Shown here: piece after piece, positions 9,895 through 18,642 of the stretch
Position numbering within the stretch: position 1 is the stretch's first letter
How the letters are laid out: the number at the start of each line of letters is the position of its first letter
Source: Lysobacter_K koreensis
GTDB lineage: Bacteria; Pseudomonadota; Gammaproteobacteria; Xanthomonadales; Xanthomonadaceae
Assembly: GCF_042677045.1 (NCBI RefSeq)
Contig: NZ_JBHTIH010000007.1
Location: 62,001 to 126,000, forward strand
Length of the DNA: 64,000 bases
Direction: 5' to 3'
Made by a program: the position numbers and the translations under genes
The notes under the pieces: model-generated
The model's input: the letters and a program-made list of their open reading frames with translations, nothing else
Database searches by the model: none
Told to the model about the DNA's origin: nothing

Positions 9895-10644
9895 CTACTT
9901 CCCCAATTCGTAGACCACGTCGAGGCCAAGGCCGAGGACGTTCTCGCCCGGCGCGATCGGTGCGCTGGCGTCGGCGGCGGACGCCTGCTCCACCGCGACT
10001 GCGCGTCCGTACACCGGACGCGGAGCGCCTCGGCCGCCCGTTTCATCGATGCTGATGACGCGCCTGACGCGAACGCCAAGACGCTTGGCATAGCCTTCGG
10101 CGCGGGCACGGGCTTTGGCCAGTGCCTTTTCCCGCGCCTCGTCCAGCACCGCATCCTTGTCCTCGATGTCGAAAGTCGGCCCGTTGATCTGGTTGGCGCC
10201 TGTCGCTACCAGGGCATCCAGGATTCCACCGAGGCGACCGATGTCGCGCACCGTCACGTTGACGGTGTTGGACGCGTAGTAGCCCTTGATGCGAGGCGGC
10301 CGGTTGGCCAGATAGTGATAGTCCGGATTGAGGCTGACACCGCTGGTCTGCACGTCCTTGTCGGCGATGCCCGCGGCCTGGATGGCCGCCACGACGCGGG
10401 TCATCTGCTCCGCGTTGCGGCGGATCGCGCCGTTCGCATCCGGGGCAAGCGAAACCACCCCGGTCGAAAGCGTCGCGATGTCAGGCGGGCGACGCGCCTC
10501 GGCGTAGGCCGACACGGTCACGAGCGTGGTCCCGGGACCGGATCCGTCCGCGGCGGTGCCTGGGCGGCTGCATGCGGTGGCGAGGACGGTGAGTGCCAGC
10601 ACGAGTGCAGCAGCGGCAGAGAGAAGCGAGCGATGGGTGGTCAT
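9895..10644 (-). CDS. SIMPL-domain (DUF541) lipoprotein
   Basis: Periplasmic SIMPL/DUF541 protein (249 residues from the chosen ATG). A lipoprotein signal is clear: a basic start, hydrophobic stretch, and the lipobox LATAC near residue 25, so it is probably lipidated. The body carries the family pattern: VSAYAEARRPPDIATLSTGV, then repeated helix-strand segments ending in VVAIQAAGI and KALAKARARAEGYAKRLG near residue 165. Known relatives (E. coli YggE, Brucella BP26) are linked to oxidative stress or channel-like assemblies; the role here is unknown. I prefer the ATG at 10644 because it puts the signal peptide at the N-terminus. Confidence 0.88.
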   Translation of the reverse strand: MTTHRSLLSAAAALVLALTVLATACSRPGTAADGSGPGTTLVTVSAYAEARRPPDIATLSTGVVSLAPDANGAIRRNAEQMTRVVAAIQAAGIADKDVQTSGVSLNPDYHYLANRPPRIKGYYASNTVNVTVRDIGRLGGILDALVATGANQINGPTFDIEDKDAVLDEAREKALAKARARAEGYAKRLGVRVRRVISIDETGGRGAPRPVYGRAVAVEQASAADASAPIAPGENVLGLGLDVVYELGK

Positions 10645-10719
10645 TGGAGTTCCAGAAGAGGCGCACCCCATCGTCAACGCACGAGCGCGCTTAGTGGGGT
10701 TAGCGGTTCTGATTGTCCC

Positions 10720-11330
10720 GCGCTTCGCTTGGCGAAGCGGTAGGTTGGGAGGGAGTGCTGTTGCGGTTGCTCTTGGGCTTCAGGAGCCCGACGACGGCAA
10801 GATCAACCGCACCCCTCCCCAACCCTCCCCTGCTTCGCAAGGGAGGGAGCAAAAGCAACAGCGCCATGATTCTGGAAAGGGCAAGGCGCGCGGCCCCTGA
10901 TTGTCTCCTCCCCTTTCGCATGGCGAAGGGGGAGGTTGGGAGGGGGTGCCGTTGCGGTTGCTCTTGCGTTTCAGGAGCCCGGCGACGGCAAGATCAACCG
11001 CACCCCTCCCCCAACCCTCCCCTGCTTCGCAAGGGAGGGAGCAAAAGCAACAGCGCCGCTGCGTCGGGAGGAGGCAAGGCGCGCGCGGCCCCTGATCGTT
11101 GACTCCCTTTCTCGCGCGGCTCCTGATCATCTCCTCCCCTTTCGCGTAGCGAAGCCGGAGGTTGGGAGGGGGTGCCGTTGCAGTTGCTCTTGGGTTTCAG
11201 GAGCCCGGCGACGGCAAGATCAACCGCACCCCTCCCCAACCCTCCCCTGCTTCGCAAGGGAGGGAGCAAGAGCAACAGCGCCGTGCTCGGGAGGGTTGGG
11301 AGGGGTGCCGTGGCAGTTGCTTCGCAACGC
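10720..11330. repeat. Tandem array of about 190-225 bp intergenic repeat units
   Basis: No gene is seen between the SIMPL gene start and the LplT-PlsC fusion (10645-11382). Instead there are three successive copies of one unit. Each has a G-rich arm (AGGTTGGGAGGG near 10742, 10932 and 11159), a shared middle (GTGCYGTTGCRGTTGCTCTTG, then CAGGAGCCCGRCGACGG), and a C-rich hairpin ending CTTCGCAAGGGAGGGAGC near 10838, 11030 and 11255. A fourth, partial copy follows at about 11285-11310. The arms are inverted complements, so each unit can form a long stem. Related single copies occur after accC. Confidence 0.85.
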
Positions 11331-11382
11331 AGGCAGCACCCGCACCAGCCTCTGCTAGGCTCCGCCAAACCGCGGGGGCCGC

Positions 11383-13281
11383 ATGGCGCACAACCAGTAC
11401 CAACTACTCAAGCAGCGGCGCTTCCTGCCGTTCTTCCTGACCCAGGCGCTGGGTGCGTTCAACGACAACGTCTACCGGCAGGCGATCATCGGCCTGCTGT
11501 TCTACCTCGGCGTCAGCCCCGAGCAGCGCACGCTCTACACCAACCTCGCACCGGCGTTGTTCATCCTGCCGTACTTCCTGTTTTCCGCGACCGCCGGGCA
11601 GATCGCCGAGAAGCTCGAGAAGTCGAAGCTGATCCGCATCACCACCGCGATGGAGATCGCAATCATGTCGCTGGCCGCGGTCGGCTTCCTGACCCAGAGC
11701 ATGACCGTGCTGCTGGTGGCGCTGTTCTGCACCGGCCTGCAATCCACGCTGTTCGGGCCGGTGAAGTACTCGATCCTGCCGGCGGTGCTGCACCCGCGCG
11801 AGCTCACCGGCGGCAATGGCCTGGTCGAGATGGGCACGTCGATCTCGATCCTGGTCGGGATGATCTCCGGCGGCCTGATCTTCAAGCTCGCCGGCGACCA
11901 CGGCCCGGTGGTCGCCGCGACCGCGATCGTGGCGCTGGCGATCGCCGGCAACCTGGTCAGCCGCGCGATCCCGCGCGTCGAGGCCGGCGCGCCCGACCTC
12001 ACGATCAACTGGAACCCGATCCCGGAATCGATTGCCGTATTGCGCCTGGCGAAAAAACAGCCGGCGGTGCGCAACGCCGTGCTCGGCGTGTCGTGGTTCT
12101 GGTTCATCGGCACGGTGCTGACCTCGCAATTGCCGACCTATGCCGAGGTCAACCTCGGCGGCGCCGAGACGCTGTACATCTTCGCGCTCGCGCTGTTCTC
12201 GGTCGGCACCGGCGTCGGCTCGCTGCTGTGCGAAAAGCTGTCGGCGCGCACGGTCGAGATCGGCCTGGTACCGCTGGGGGCGTTCGGCATCAGCGCCTTC
12301 ATGCTCGACCTGTACTTCGCGCGCAGCGGCCTGGCGCCGGTAACCGGCCTGGGCGTCACCGGCTTCCTGCAGCAGCCGGGCAGCGCGCGCATCGTGCTCG
12401 ACCTAGTCGGCATCGGCTTGTTCGCCGGCTTCTTCGTGGTGCCGCTGTTCGCCTTGATCCAGAGCCGCTCGCCGAAGCGCGAGATGTCGCGCGTGATCGC
12501 CGGCATGAACATCCAGAACGCGGCGTTCATCGTGCTCGCGGCGGTGCTGGGGATCGTCGTGCAGCGGTTCCTGGGCTGGAGCATCCCGCAGGTGTTCCTC
12601 GCGTTGGCGATCGCCAACGCGCTGGTCGCGATCTGGATCTTCACGATCGTGCCCGAGTTCCTGATGCGGTTCCTGAGCTGGGTGCTGGTGCGCACCTTGT
12701 ACCGGCTGCGCGTGCAGGGCATCGACCACGTCCCCGACGAAGGCCCGGCGCTGGTGGTCTGCAACCACGTCAGCTACATGGACGCGCTAATCCTGAGCGC
12801 GAGCATCCCGCGGCCGGTGCGCTTCGTGATGTATTACAAGATCTTCCGCATCCCGGTGATGAGCTGGATCTTCCGCACCGCCAAGGCGATCCCGATCGCC
12901 GGCGCGAAGGAAGACCCGGCGCTGATGCAGCGCGCGTTCGACGAGATCGACGCGGCACTCGCCGACGGCGAGATCGTCGGCATCTTCCCGGAAGGCGCGT
13001 TGACCCGGGATGGCGAGATCGCCGCGTTCAAGTCCGGGGTCGAACGCGTGCTGGCCAAGAGGCCGGTGCCGGTGATCCCGATGGCCCTGCGCGGCATGTG
13101 GGCGAGCATGTGGAGCCGCCGCAACGCGCGCGCGGCCGGCGGAACCCTCGACCGCATGCGCGTGCCGCGGCGGTTCCGCGCGCAGGTCGAGGTGGTGGTG
13201 GATGCGCCGGTGCCAGGCGCGGAAGCCAGCGCCGAAGGGCTGGAAGGGAAGGTGCGTGCGCTGCGGGGGGATGCGGCGTAA
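11383..13281 (+). CDS. LplT-like MFS transporter fused to PlsC acyltransferase
   Basis: The 632-residue protein is a fusion. About residues 1-420 form a 12-helix MFS transporter of the lysophospholipid transporter (LplT) type (FLTQALGAFNDNVYRQAII near the start). About residues 430-632 form a 1-acyl-glycerol-3-phosphate acyltransferase domain with the HX4D motif NHVSYMD near 463 and FPEGALTRDG near 535. By family knowledge this pair flips lysophospholipids across the inner membrane and re-acylates them. The AMP-ligase domain found in E. coli Aas is absent, so the acyl donor would be acyl-CoA or another acyl-ACP source. The start ATG is at 11383 after the repeat array. Confidence 0.92.
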   Translation: MAHNQYQLLKQRRFLPFFLTQALGAFNDNVYRQAIIGLLFYLGVSPEQRTLYTNLAPALFILPYFLFSATAGQIAEKLEKSKLIRITTAMEIAIMSLAAVGFLTQSMTVLLVALFCTGLQSTLFGPVKYSILPAVLHPRELTGGNGLVEMGTSISILVGMISGGLIFKLAGDHGPVVAATAIVALAIAGNLVSRAIPRVEAGAPDLTINWNPIPESIAVLRLAKKQPAVRNAVLGVSWFWFIGTVLTSQLPTYAEVNLGGAETLYIFALALFSVGTGVGSLLCEKLSARTVEIGLVPLGAFGISAFMLDLYFARSGLAPVTGLGVTGFLQQPGSARIVLDLVGIGLFAGFFVVPLFALIQSRSPKREMSRVIAGMNIQNAAFIVLAAVLGIVVQRFLGWSIPQVFLALAIANALVAIWIFTIVPEFLMRFLSWVLVRTLYRLRVQGIDHVPDEGPALVVCNHVSYMDALILSASIPRPVRFVMYYKIFRIPVMSWIFRTAKAIPIAGAKEDPALMQRAFDEIDAALADGEIVGIFPEGALTRDGEIAAFKSGVERVLAKRPVPVIPMALRGMWASMWSRRNARAAGGTLDRMRVPRRFRAQVEVVVDAPVPGAEASAEGLEGKVRALRGDAA

Positions 13282-13319
13282 GCCGAACTTTTCCTCTTCA
13301 AGCGGACTTGTGTCACTGC

Positions 13320-13395
13320 GTAGGAGCGGCTTCAGCCGCGAGCTTTGCCGGCAGATTGGTGCAGGTCAGCGGCTCGTGGCTGAAGCCGCTACTAC
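13320..13395. repeat. REP/inverted-REP pair left of the transposase gene
   Basis: GTAGGAGCGGCTTCAGCCGCGAGCT (split as AGGAGCGGCTTCAGCC plus GCGAGCT; 13320-13344) is followed by an inverted degenerate copy ending GGCTGAAGCCGCTACTAC (about 13369-13395). Together they form a BIME-like unit next to the gene for the enzyme that is thought to mobilise REPs. Confidence 0.85.
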
Positions 13396-13414
13396 GTCCG
13401 GCTGGACGCGACTT

Positions 13415-13888
13415 TCACAGCCTCACCGCATCCCAGAATGGATAGCGCCCAGCCGAACGCACCAAACCTGCACGAACCGAGTTCATCACCAAGTACCGCG
13501 CCGCCGCGAGCAGATCTTCCTCCTTGCGCAAGGCGTGATCGTGGTATCCCGCCGCCCAGATTCCGCCGAGCGCGGGATGCGCCAAGCCCAGCAGCCGCGC
13601 GGTTCGCCCTTTCAGGCGTTGGACGAGCGCCGGAAGCAACGCGCCTGGGCCGAGTTCGATCAATCCATGCCAATGGTCCGGCATCAACACCCACGCAAGC
13701 AGGCGGGAGGTGCCCCATTGCGCAGGCTCCGTCATCCAGTACGCCGCATCGGCACCGACTTCCCACGGGGCAAAGTGCGGCTGGCGGTCTGCGGTCGTGA
13801 AGGTGACCAGATAGATTTGCCCCGCCGACGAATGCCGTCCTTTGCGTAGCGCGATGTGCCCTGAAGTCATGAGCACAGCTTCGGTCAT
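13415..13888 (-). CDS. REP-associated tyrosine transposase (RAYT, IS200-like)
   Basis: Single-strand HUH transposase-like protein of the Y1 family, 157 residues. It contains HIALRKGRHS and YLVTFTT at the start, the HUH motif MPDHWHGLIE near residue 69, and the region with the probable catalytic tyrosine AARYLVMNSVRAGLV near residue 130, typical of RAYTs. It is flanked on both sides by inverted REP palindromes of one family (13320-13395 and 13943-13970), as expected for RAYTs. An internal ATG at 13870 is a possible start. Domesticated rather than an ordinary insertion sequence: there are no target duplications visible. Confidence 0.92.
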   Translation of the reverse strand: MTEAVLMTSGHIALRKGRHSSAGQIYLVTFTTADRQPHFAPWEVGADAAYWMTEPAQWGTSRLLAWVLMPDHWHGLIELGPGALLPALVQRLKGRTARLLGLAHPALGGIWAAGYHDHALRKEEDLLAAARYLVMNSVRAGLVRSAGRYPFWDAVRL

Positions 13889-13942
13889 ACGCCACCCGAA
13901 GAACGTCGGGATCTTGCCGCACGAAAGGTCGGAAGAATCCTA

Positions 13943-13970
13943 AAGCTCGCGGCTGAAGCCGCTCCTACCG
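13943..13970. repeat. Inverted REP right of the transposase gene
   Basis: AGCTCGCGGCTGAAGCCGCT followed by CCTACC is the reverse complement of the REP at 13320-13344. It lies just upstream of the RAYT start and also between the RAYT and ampE genes. Confidence 0.85.
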
Positions 13971-13986
13971 ACCGGGTCTGTCGGCC

Positions 13987-14901
13987 CTAGCTCACCCAGC
14001 CGGCTATCACGAACAGCGCCAGCACCGCCAGCCACACCAGCAGGCTGCGCCAGACCAGGCTCATCGCGTCGCGCAACTCCGGCAGTTCGCTGGGCACGGC
14101 CACCGCCACGCCGGTTGCGACTCCGCTCTCGTTATCGGCCAGGTCGGCGGCCTCCTCGGCCAGTTCGCTCTTGACGCTGGCGCGTGCGACCGCCCCGAGG
14201 AAGCGGTTGTCGAGCGCGAACGACGCGCCGCCGGAGTCGCGCCAGGCGCCCAGCACGACATCGAAGTTGCCGACCAGCGCCAGCGCCAGCGCCATCAACT
14301 GCGCGACCGGCCAGTCGAGCACCGCCAGCAGCGTGCGTGCGCCGCCGCGGGTCTGCGCGGGCACTTGGCGCGCGGCCTCGCCTTCCACCGCCAGCACCGC
14401 GAGGCGATACAGCAGCGCCCCGACCGGGCCCAGCAACAGGAACCACAGCAGCACCCCGAACCAGCGCCGCTGCGCGTTGCGGAACACCGCCTCGACCAGC
14501 GAGCTGCCATCGAGCGAGGGCGACGTGCCGTCTGGCCACAGGCGCGCCGCGGCCTCGCGTCGCGTCGCCGCGTCGGGCGCCTCGACGATGGCGTCGACGT
14601 CGAGGTCGAGGTCGCGCGGGCCCCAGGTGTAGAACAGCGCCGCGATTCCGAACGCCAGCGCCGCCAGCCCGTACAACGGCCCGTCGAGCGCGAGCTGGAA
14701 CAGGCCGACCGCGAGCAGCGGCGGCAGCAACGCGATCGCGATGCCCCACGGGCCACGCCAGACGCTGCCTTCGCCGAAGCGCGAGTCCAGCCAGCGCAAC
14801 CAGTCGGCGTACCAGCCGTAGTGCCGCACCGACGCGGCCAGCGACGGTGCGAGATGGCCCAGCACCAGCGCCACGACGGCGGCGATCAGGGTGACTGACA
14901 T
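13987..14901 (-). CDS. ampE: AmpE-like inner membrane protein
   Basis: The 304-residue membrane protein resembles AmpE, a regulatory membrane protein related to CobD/CbiB. It has about four to five hydrophobic segments: near the start, around 55-90, around 150-170 with the conserved GVLLWFLLLGPVGALLYRL, around 205-215, and at the C-terminus. In enterics AmpE pairs with AmpD in beta-lactamase induction; no ampD is next to it here, so its pathway role is inferred weakly. The ATG at 14901 follows a GGAG ribosome site. Confidence 0.85.
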   Translation of the reverse strand: MSVTLIAAVVALVLGHLAPSLAASVRHYGWYADWLRWLDSRFGEGSVWRGPWGIAIALLPPLLAVGLFQLALDGPLYGLAALAFGIAALFYTWGPRDLDLDVDAIVEAPDAATRREAAARLWPDGTSPSLDGSSLVEAVFRNAQRRWFGVLLWFLLLGPVGALLYRLAVLAVEGEAARQVPAQTRGGARTLLAVLDWPVAQLMALALALVGNFDVVLGAWRDSGGASFALDNRFLGAVARASVKSELAEEAADLADNESGVATGVAVAVPSELPELRDAMSLVWRSLLVWLAVLALFVIAGWVS

Positions 14902-14988
14902 GGCGGGGGTCTCCAGGCGTCGCGGATTTCGTTGCGATTCTATCCCGGCCGGGCTGCGCGTCGATGCGCCCCGCGGCGATCCGCGGTG

Positions 14989-15966
14989 CTAGCGCGCCGA
15001 CTGCGCGGTGACTTCGGCCAGCCACTGTTCGATCAGCCAGCGTGAGATGGAGATTGCCGGCGACAGTAGCGGGCCGTCGTAGCCGTGGTCCGCGGCACCG
15101 GCTTCGTGCGCGATCGCGGCACGCACCTCGTCGGCGCTGAACCAGCGCGCTTCTTCGAGTTCGTCGCTCACGCGCGGCTCGTCGGCCTGCGCCTGCGCAC
15201 TGAAGCCGAGCATCAACGCCCCGGGAAACGGCCACGGTTGCGAGGCCAGGTAGCGGCAACTGCGCACGCGTACGCCGCTTTCCTCGAGCACCTCGCGCGC
15301 GACGGTCTGCTCGAGCGATTCGCCCGGTTCGACGAAGCCGGCCAGCACCGAATAGCGCCGCGCCGGCCACGACGCCTGTCGGCCCAGCAACAGGCGCGCG
15401 CCGTCGCTGACCGCGACGATCACCGCCGGATCGGTGCGTGGGTAGTGCTCGCTGCCGCACTGGATGCAGCGGCCAAGCCAGCCACCGCGAGACATTGCGA
15501 TCGCGCCGCCGCAGGCGCCGCAATGGCGGTGGCGGCGGCGCCAGTGCTGCAGCGCGCGCGCCTGCGCGAACACCGCGGCCTCGAACGCCGGCCACAGCGC
15601 TGCGGCGCTGCGCAGGTCCAAGCGGCGTGGCGCGTCGAACGCGGTCAATGCCGCGTCGAGCGCGAACCAGGCCACGCCGTCGGGCGCCAGCCCGAGCAGC
15701 ACCGCGGCACCCACGCCGCCGGGGCCTTCGCTAACTTCTTGGCCGGTGGGCGCGCATAGCCGGCCCGCCTCGTCGGCCAGCGCCTGGCCGTCGTCGGCCA
15801 GCACGATGACCCGCGCGCGCGGCCACAGGGCCGCCAGGGAGTCAGCGTCCTCGCGCAGGTGGTCGGCGCGGTCGAGCGCGGCCTGGCAGCTGCCGGGGTC
15901 GACGAACGCGAAGGCGCCGGTTCGCGCCGGCGGAGGGTTGGGGTCTGTCGCTGCGCTCGGGGACAC
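14989..15966 (-). CDS. nudC: NADH pyrophosphatase / NAD-cap RNA hydrolase
   Basis: Nudix enzyme that cleaves NAD(H) and removes NAD caps from RNA. It has the Cys4 zinc ribbon (CGAC ... CIQC, about residues 146-165), the conserved YPRTDPAVIV that follows it, and the Nudix box GFVEPGESLEQTVAREVLEE (about residues 205-224). The C-terminal SISRWLIEQWL helix is present. No ATG is available in frame near the expected start; I chose the GTG at 15966, 17 bases after the erpA stop, giving 325 residues (family about 260-310), so a later start is possible. Lies downstream of erpA in the same direction. Confidence 0.9.
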   Translation of the reverse strand: MSPSAATDPNPPPARTGAFAFVDPGSCQAALDRADHLREDADSLAALWPRARVIVLADDGQALADEAGRLCAPTGQEVSEGPGGVGAAVLLGLAPDGVAWFALDAALTAFDAPRRLDLRSAAALWPAFEAAVFAQARALQHWRRRHRHCGACGGAIAMSRGGWLGRCIQCGSEHYPRTDPAVIVAVSDGARLLLGRQASWPARRYSVLAGFVEPGESLEQTVAREVLEESGVRVRSCRYLASQPWPFPGALMLGFSAQAQADEPRVSDELEEARWFSADEVRAAIAHEAGAADHGYDGPLLSPAISISRWLIEQWLAEVTAQSAR

Positions 15967-15983
15967 GCTGCGATCCGCGCGGC

Positions 15984-16361
15984 TCAGACCGCGAACGAGG
16001 AACCGCAGCCGCAAGTGGTCTTCGCGTTCGGGTTGCGGATCACGAACTGCGCGCCGTGCAGGCTTTCGGTGTAGTCGACTTCCGCGCCCATCAGGTATTG
16101 CAGGCTGAGCGGGTCGACCAGCAGGGTGACGCCGTCGGTGGCGATCGCCAGATCGTCCTCGCCCTGCTGCTCGTCGAACTCGAAACCGTACTGGAAGCCC
16201 GAGCAGCCGCCACCCTGGATGTACACGCGCAGTTTCAGCGCGGCGTTGCCCTCTTCGGCGATCAGTTCGCGGACCTTGGCCGCGGCGGCCGACGAGAACT
16301 GCAGCGGGCGCTCGAGCGACTGGTAACCGGGCGCGGCGGTGTCGGTGGTGGTCGATTCCAT
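15984..16361 (-). CDS. erpA: Iron-sulfur cluster insertion protein ErpA
   Basis: A-type carrier that delivers [4Fe-4S] clusters to apo-proteins. The 125-residue product has the three cluster-binding cysteines in GGGCSGFQ and TTCGCGSS and the PLSLQYLMGAEVDYTESL segment. I chose the ATG at 16361 (MESTTTD), which matches known relatives; in-frame ATGs at 16373 and 16397 would add 4 or 12 residues. Followed by nudC; divergent spacing to the upstream gene is about 196 bases with nothing clear in it. Confidence 0.95.
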   Translation of the reverse strand: MESTTTDTAAPGYQSLERPLQFSSAAAAKVRELIAEEGNAALKLRVYIQGGGCSGFQYGFEFDEQQGEDDLAIATDGVTLLVDPLSLQYLMGAEVDYTESLHGAQFVIRNPNAKTTCGCGSSFAV

Positions 16362-16557
16362 GCGTACAAGCATGGGGCGCGCGGCGGCCGCATTCAACCG
16401 CCAAGCTGATGCTTGGCGTGGATCCAGTTGGTGACGCTTGGATCAGATCCTGCTCGGCGCCCTATGAACTCGGCAAAGCCATCAAAGCAAGCTCGGATCC
16501 ACAGAACGGCTTGGCTGAACGACCCCGCGCGCTGGCAACCGGCCTGTGTCGTCCGCC

Positions 16558-17340
16558 TCACTTCACCGCGGCGCTGGCGCCCTGCTCGCCGGTGGCGTCG
16601 GCCCAGGTGAACGAATGCTCGACCACTGCGCCCGAGCGCGGCTGCAGCCGCACCGTGACGCGCACCGGGGTCACCCCGGCCGGCACGAACACGTCGCCCT
16701 CGACCTGCTGGAAGTACTTGAACGAGTACGGAACGCCGGGCGCGTTGGGTTGCTGGCGCAGGTCGGCCCAGGCCAGCTTCTGCAGCTGGCCGCCGCGCGT
16801 GCCTTCGATCGCGATGCTGACCTGCCCGGCGCTGACCGCACCGCGGTTGAGGTTCTGGGTGAGGGTGGTGGTGAAGTGCCACGCGGCCGCGCCCTGCGGC
16901 TGCCCGGCCGAAGCGGGGGTGGCCTGGCGCAGCATCTTCAGCGCATGCACGGCCAGTCCGCGGCGTTGCCCGGTGGCCCCGACCAGGCGCTCGTAGAACG
17001 CCACGTCGGCGCGCAGGCCGGCGAGTTCCTCGTCGCGCTCGGCCAGTGCGCCCTGCAGGTCGCGGTTGGCGTCGCGGCTGATCTGGTCGGAGCGCGTCAG
17101 CGTGCTCACGCGCTGCTGCAGCTCCTCGATCTGCCCCGCCTGGCTGCGGCCCTGACGCTCGCTGCCGGCCAGTTGCGCGCGCACGTTGTCCGAGCCCGGC
17201 GCGAACAGGCTCCACAGCCCCCAGCCGCCGAAGCCCAACGCCAGCACGAACACCGCCGCAGCCACCAGGCGCCAGCTTTGTTTCGGGGGCGCGTTCGGGT
17301 CCGTCGGTGCGGCGGGGGATGCTTCGGGTGGCGTGGTCAT
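16558..17340 (-). CDS. DUF6776-type membrane protein with coiled coil (copy 1)
   Basis: The 260-residue protein has a short cytoplasmic N-terminus, one membrane helix (about residues 25-45), a coiled coil (about 55-110, with TLTRSDQISRDANRDLQ) and a C-terminal beta-rich domain (FKYFQQVEGDVFVPAGVTP near residue 210). It is clearly related to the gene at 17788-18585: shared RSDQISR, AFYERL, FRYFQQ/FKYFQQ and FTPQRVRV/VTPVRVTV. The two flank a bactofilin gene. Function unknown; a role as a membrane anchor or partner of the bactofilin is inferred from position only. Confidence 0.82.
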   Translation of the reverse strand: MTTPPEASPAAPTDPNAPPKQSWRLVAAAVFVLALGFGGWGLWSLFAPGSDNVRAQLAGSERQGRSQAGQIEELQQRVSTLTRSDQISRDANRDLQGALAERDEELAGLRADVAFYERLVGATGQRRGLAVHALKMLRQATPASAGQPQGAAAWHFTTTLTQNLNRGAVSAGQVSIAIEGTRGGQLQKLAWADLRQQPNAPGVPYSFKYFQQVEGDVFVPAGVTPVRVTVRLQPRSGAVVEHSFTWADATGEQGASAAVK

Positions 17341-17370
17341 GCGCGTCGCTCGGATCCGGACGCGGACAGC

Positions 17371-17784
17371 CTACAACGACGCGGCCTCGTTCATCAGGTC
17401 GGGAAACGCCAGCACCTGCGCGCTGGCTTCGACATGCACCAGCCGGCCGGTCAGCACCGAGCCGGCGGCCATCTCGACCACTTTGTAGTGGGCGTTGCCG
17501 AGCACGCGCGCGTTGGCGGCCAGTTCCAGCCGCTCGCTGGCGTACACGTCGCCGTTGAGCGTGCCGTTGAGCACCACCACCGGCGCGCGGATCTCGCCCT
17601 CGATGCAACCCTCACTGGCCAGCGTGAGTACCGCGCGCTGGTCGTCGTCGGCGATCACCTTGCCGATGATCCGGCCCTCGACGTACAGGCCGCCGCTGAA
17701 ATGGAAGTCGCCGCGGATGACGACCTGCGGGCCGATCAGGGTGTCGACCGCGCCGGCGGGCGGGATGCGTTTGTGCTTGAACAT
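17371..17784 (-). CDS. Bactofilin (polymer-forming cytoskeletal protein)
   Basis: The 137-residue protein is a bactofilin: a short flexible N-terminus with a membrane-binding-like MFKHKR start, then a right-handed beta-helix core with the repeated pattern TLIGPQVVIRGDFHFSGGL, VEGRIIG, GCIEGEIRAPVVVLNG. Family members form non-nucleotide filaments involved in cell shape, appendages or wall enzymes. It starts 3 bases from the end of the upstream gene (17788), so both DUF6776 genes and bactofilin form one leftward operon. Confidence 0.93.
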   Translation of the reverse strand: MFKHKRIPPAGAVDTLIGPQVVIRGDFHFSGGLYVEGRIIGKVIADDDQRAVLTLASEGCIEGEIRAPVVVLNGTLNGDVYASERLELAANARVLGNAHYKVVEMAAGSVLTGRLVHVEASAQVLAFPDLMNEAASL

Positions 17785-17787
17785 CGC

Positions 17788-18585
17788 TCAGGTGTCTCGC
17801 AGTCGTGAGGCAAGGGATCGGGTCGCCGCGGGCGCGGGACGAGTCTGCGCGGCATGCGCGTCGTGGTGCGTGCCGCCGGCGTGTTCCCACGCCACCGTCT
17901 GCTCGACCGCGGCATCCTGGCCGCGCAGCGACACGCGCACGCGCTGCGGGGTGAAACCCGGCGGCAGCATCACGCTGCCGTCGAGCTGCTGGAAGTAGCG
18001 GAACGAGTAGTCCTGGGCGGGCGCCGCCGCCCGCTGGTGCAGCTCGTCCCAGTGGATCGTCGCGAGCTTGCCCGCGCGCACGCCTTCCACCGCGAACCGC
18101 AGCTTGCCCAGGCTGACGCCGCCGCGGGTGAGGCTCTGCGTCAGCACGACCTGGTAGCGCCAGCTGCCGCCGGCTTCGGCGAGGAAGCGCGCCGAATGCA
18201 CGTTGAGCCCGCGCGGCTGGGCGGTGGCGCCGCCGAGCCGCTCGTAGAACGCGGTCTTGCCGCGCAGGGTCGCGATCTCGCGTTCGCGCTGGGCCAGCTC
18301 GCGCTGGATCTGCCGGTTCGCCGAGCGGCTGATCTGGTCCGAGCGCGCCAGCGTCGCCTGGCGTTGGCGCAGCTCGCCGATCTCGCGCTGGTAGCGGCGC
18401 AACTGCTCGCTGGTGGTGCCCAGCTGCGCGCTGACCTCGTCCAGCCGCGGCGCCGCGCGCCAGCCCGCCCAGCTCCAGGCACCGAACAGCGACAGCGCCC
18501 AGACCACCAGGAACGCCGCCCACGCCAGCGGCCGCCGGCTGCGCCGTCGCTCAACAACCATGAAACGCGGCGGCGGCTTGGCCAT
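17788..18585 (-). CDS. DUF6776-type membrane protein with coiled coil (copy 2)
   Basis: Paralogue of the gene at 16558. The 265-residue protein starts with a basic stretch (VVERRRSRR), one membrane helix (about residues 20-40), a coiled coil (about 45-110, with ARSDQISRSANRQIQREL) and the beta-rich C-terminal domain (SFRYFQQLDGSVMLPPGFTP near 205). The ATG at 18585 is chosen because an upstream reading frame would run through the divergent DUF4126 gene. First gene of the operon with bactofilin. Confidence 0.82.
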   Translation of the reverse strand: MAKPPPRFMVVERRRSRRPLAWAAFLVVWALSLFGAWSWAGWRAAPRLDEVSAQLGTTSEQLRRYQREIGELRQRQATLARSDQISRSANRQIQRELAQREREIATLRGKTAFYERLGGATAQPRGLNVHSARFLAEAGGSWRYQVVLTQSLTRGGVSLGKLRFAVEGVRAGKLATIHWDELHQRAAAPAQDYSFRYFQQLDGSVMLPPGFTPQRVRVSLRGQDAAVEQTVAWEHAGGTHHDAHAAQTRPAPAATRSLASRLRDT

Positions 18586-18642
18586 GCGCGGCACTCCCCG
18601 TGGGTCCCCTATACTCGGCGCGGAGCATAACGAGGTTGCCCG

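Noticed and set aside
10315..11102. Overlapping open frames in the 10.3-11.1 kb repeat array
   Set aside because: Each frame is made of copies of the same intergenic repeat, with no start signals and no family similarity.
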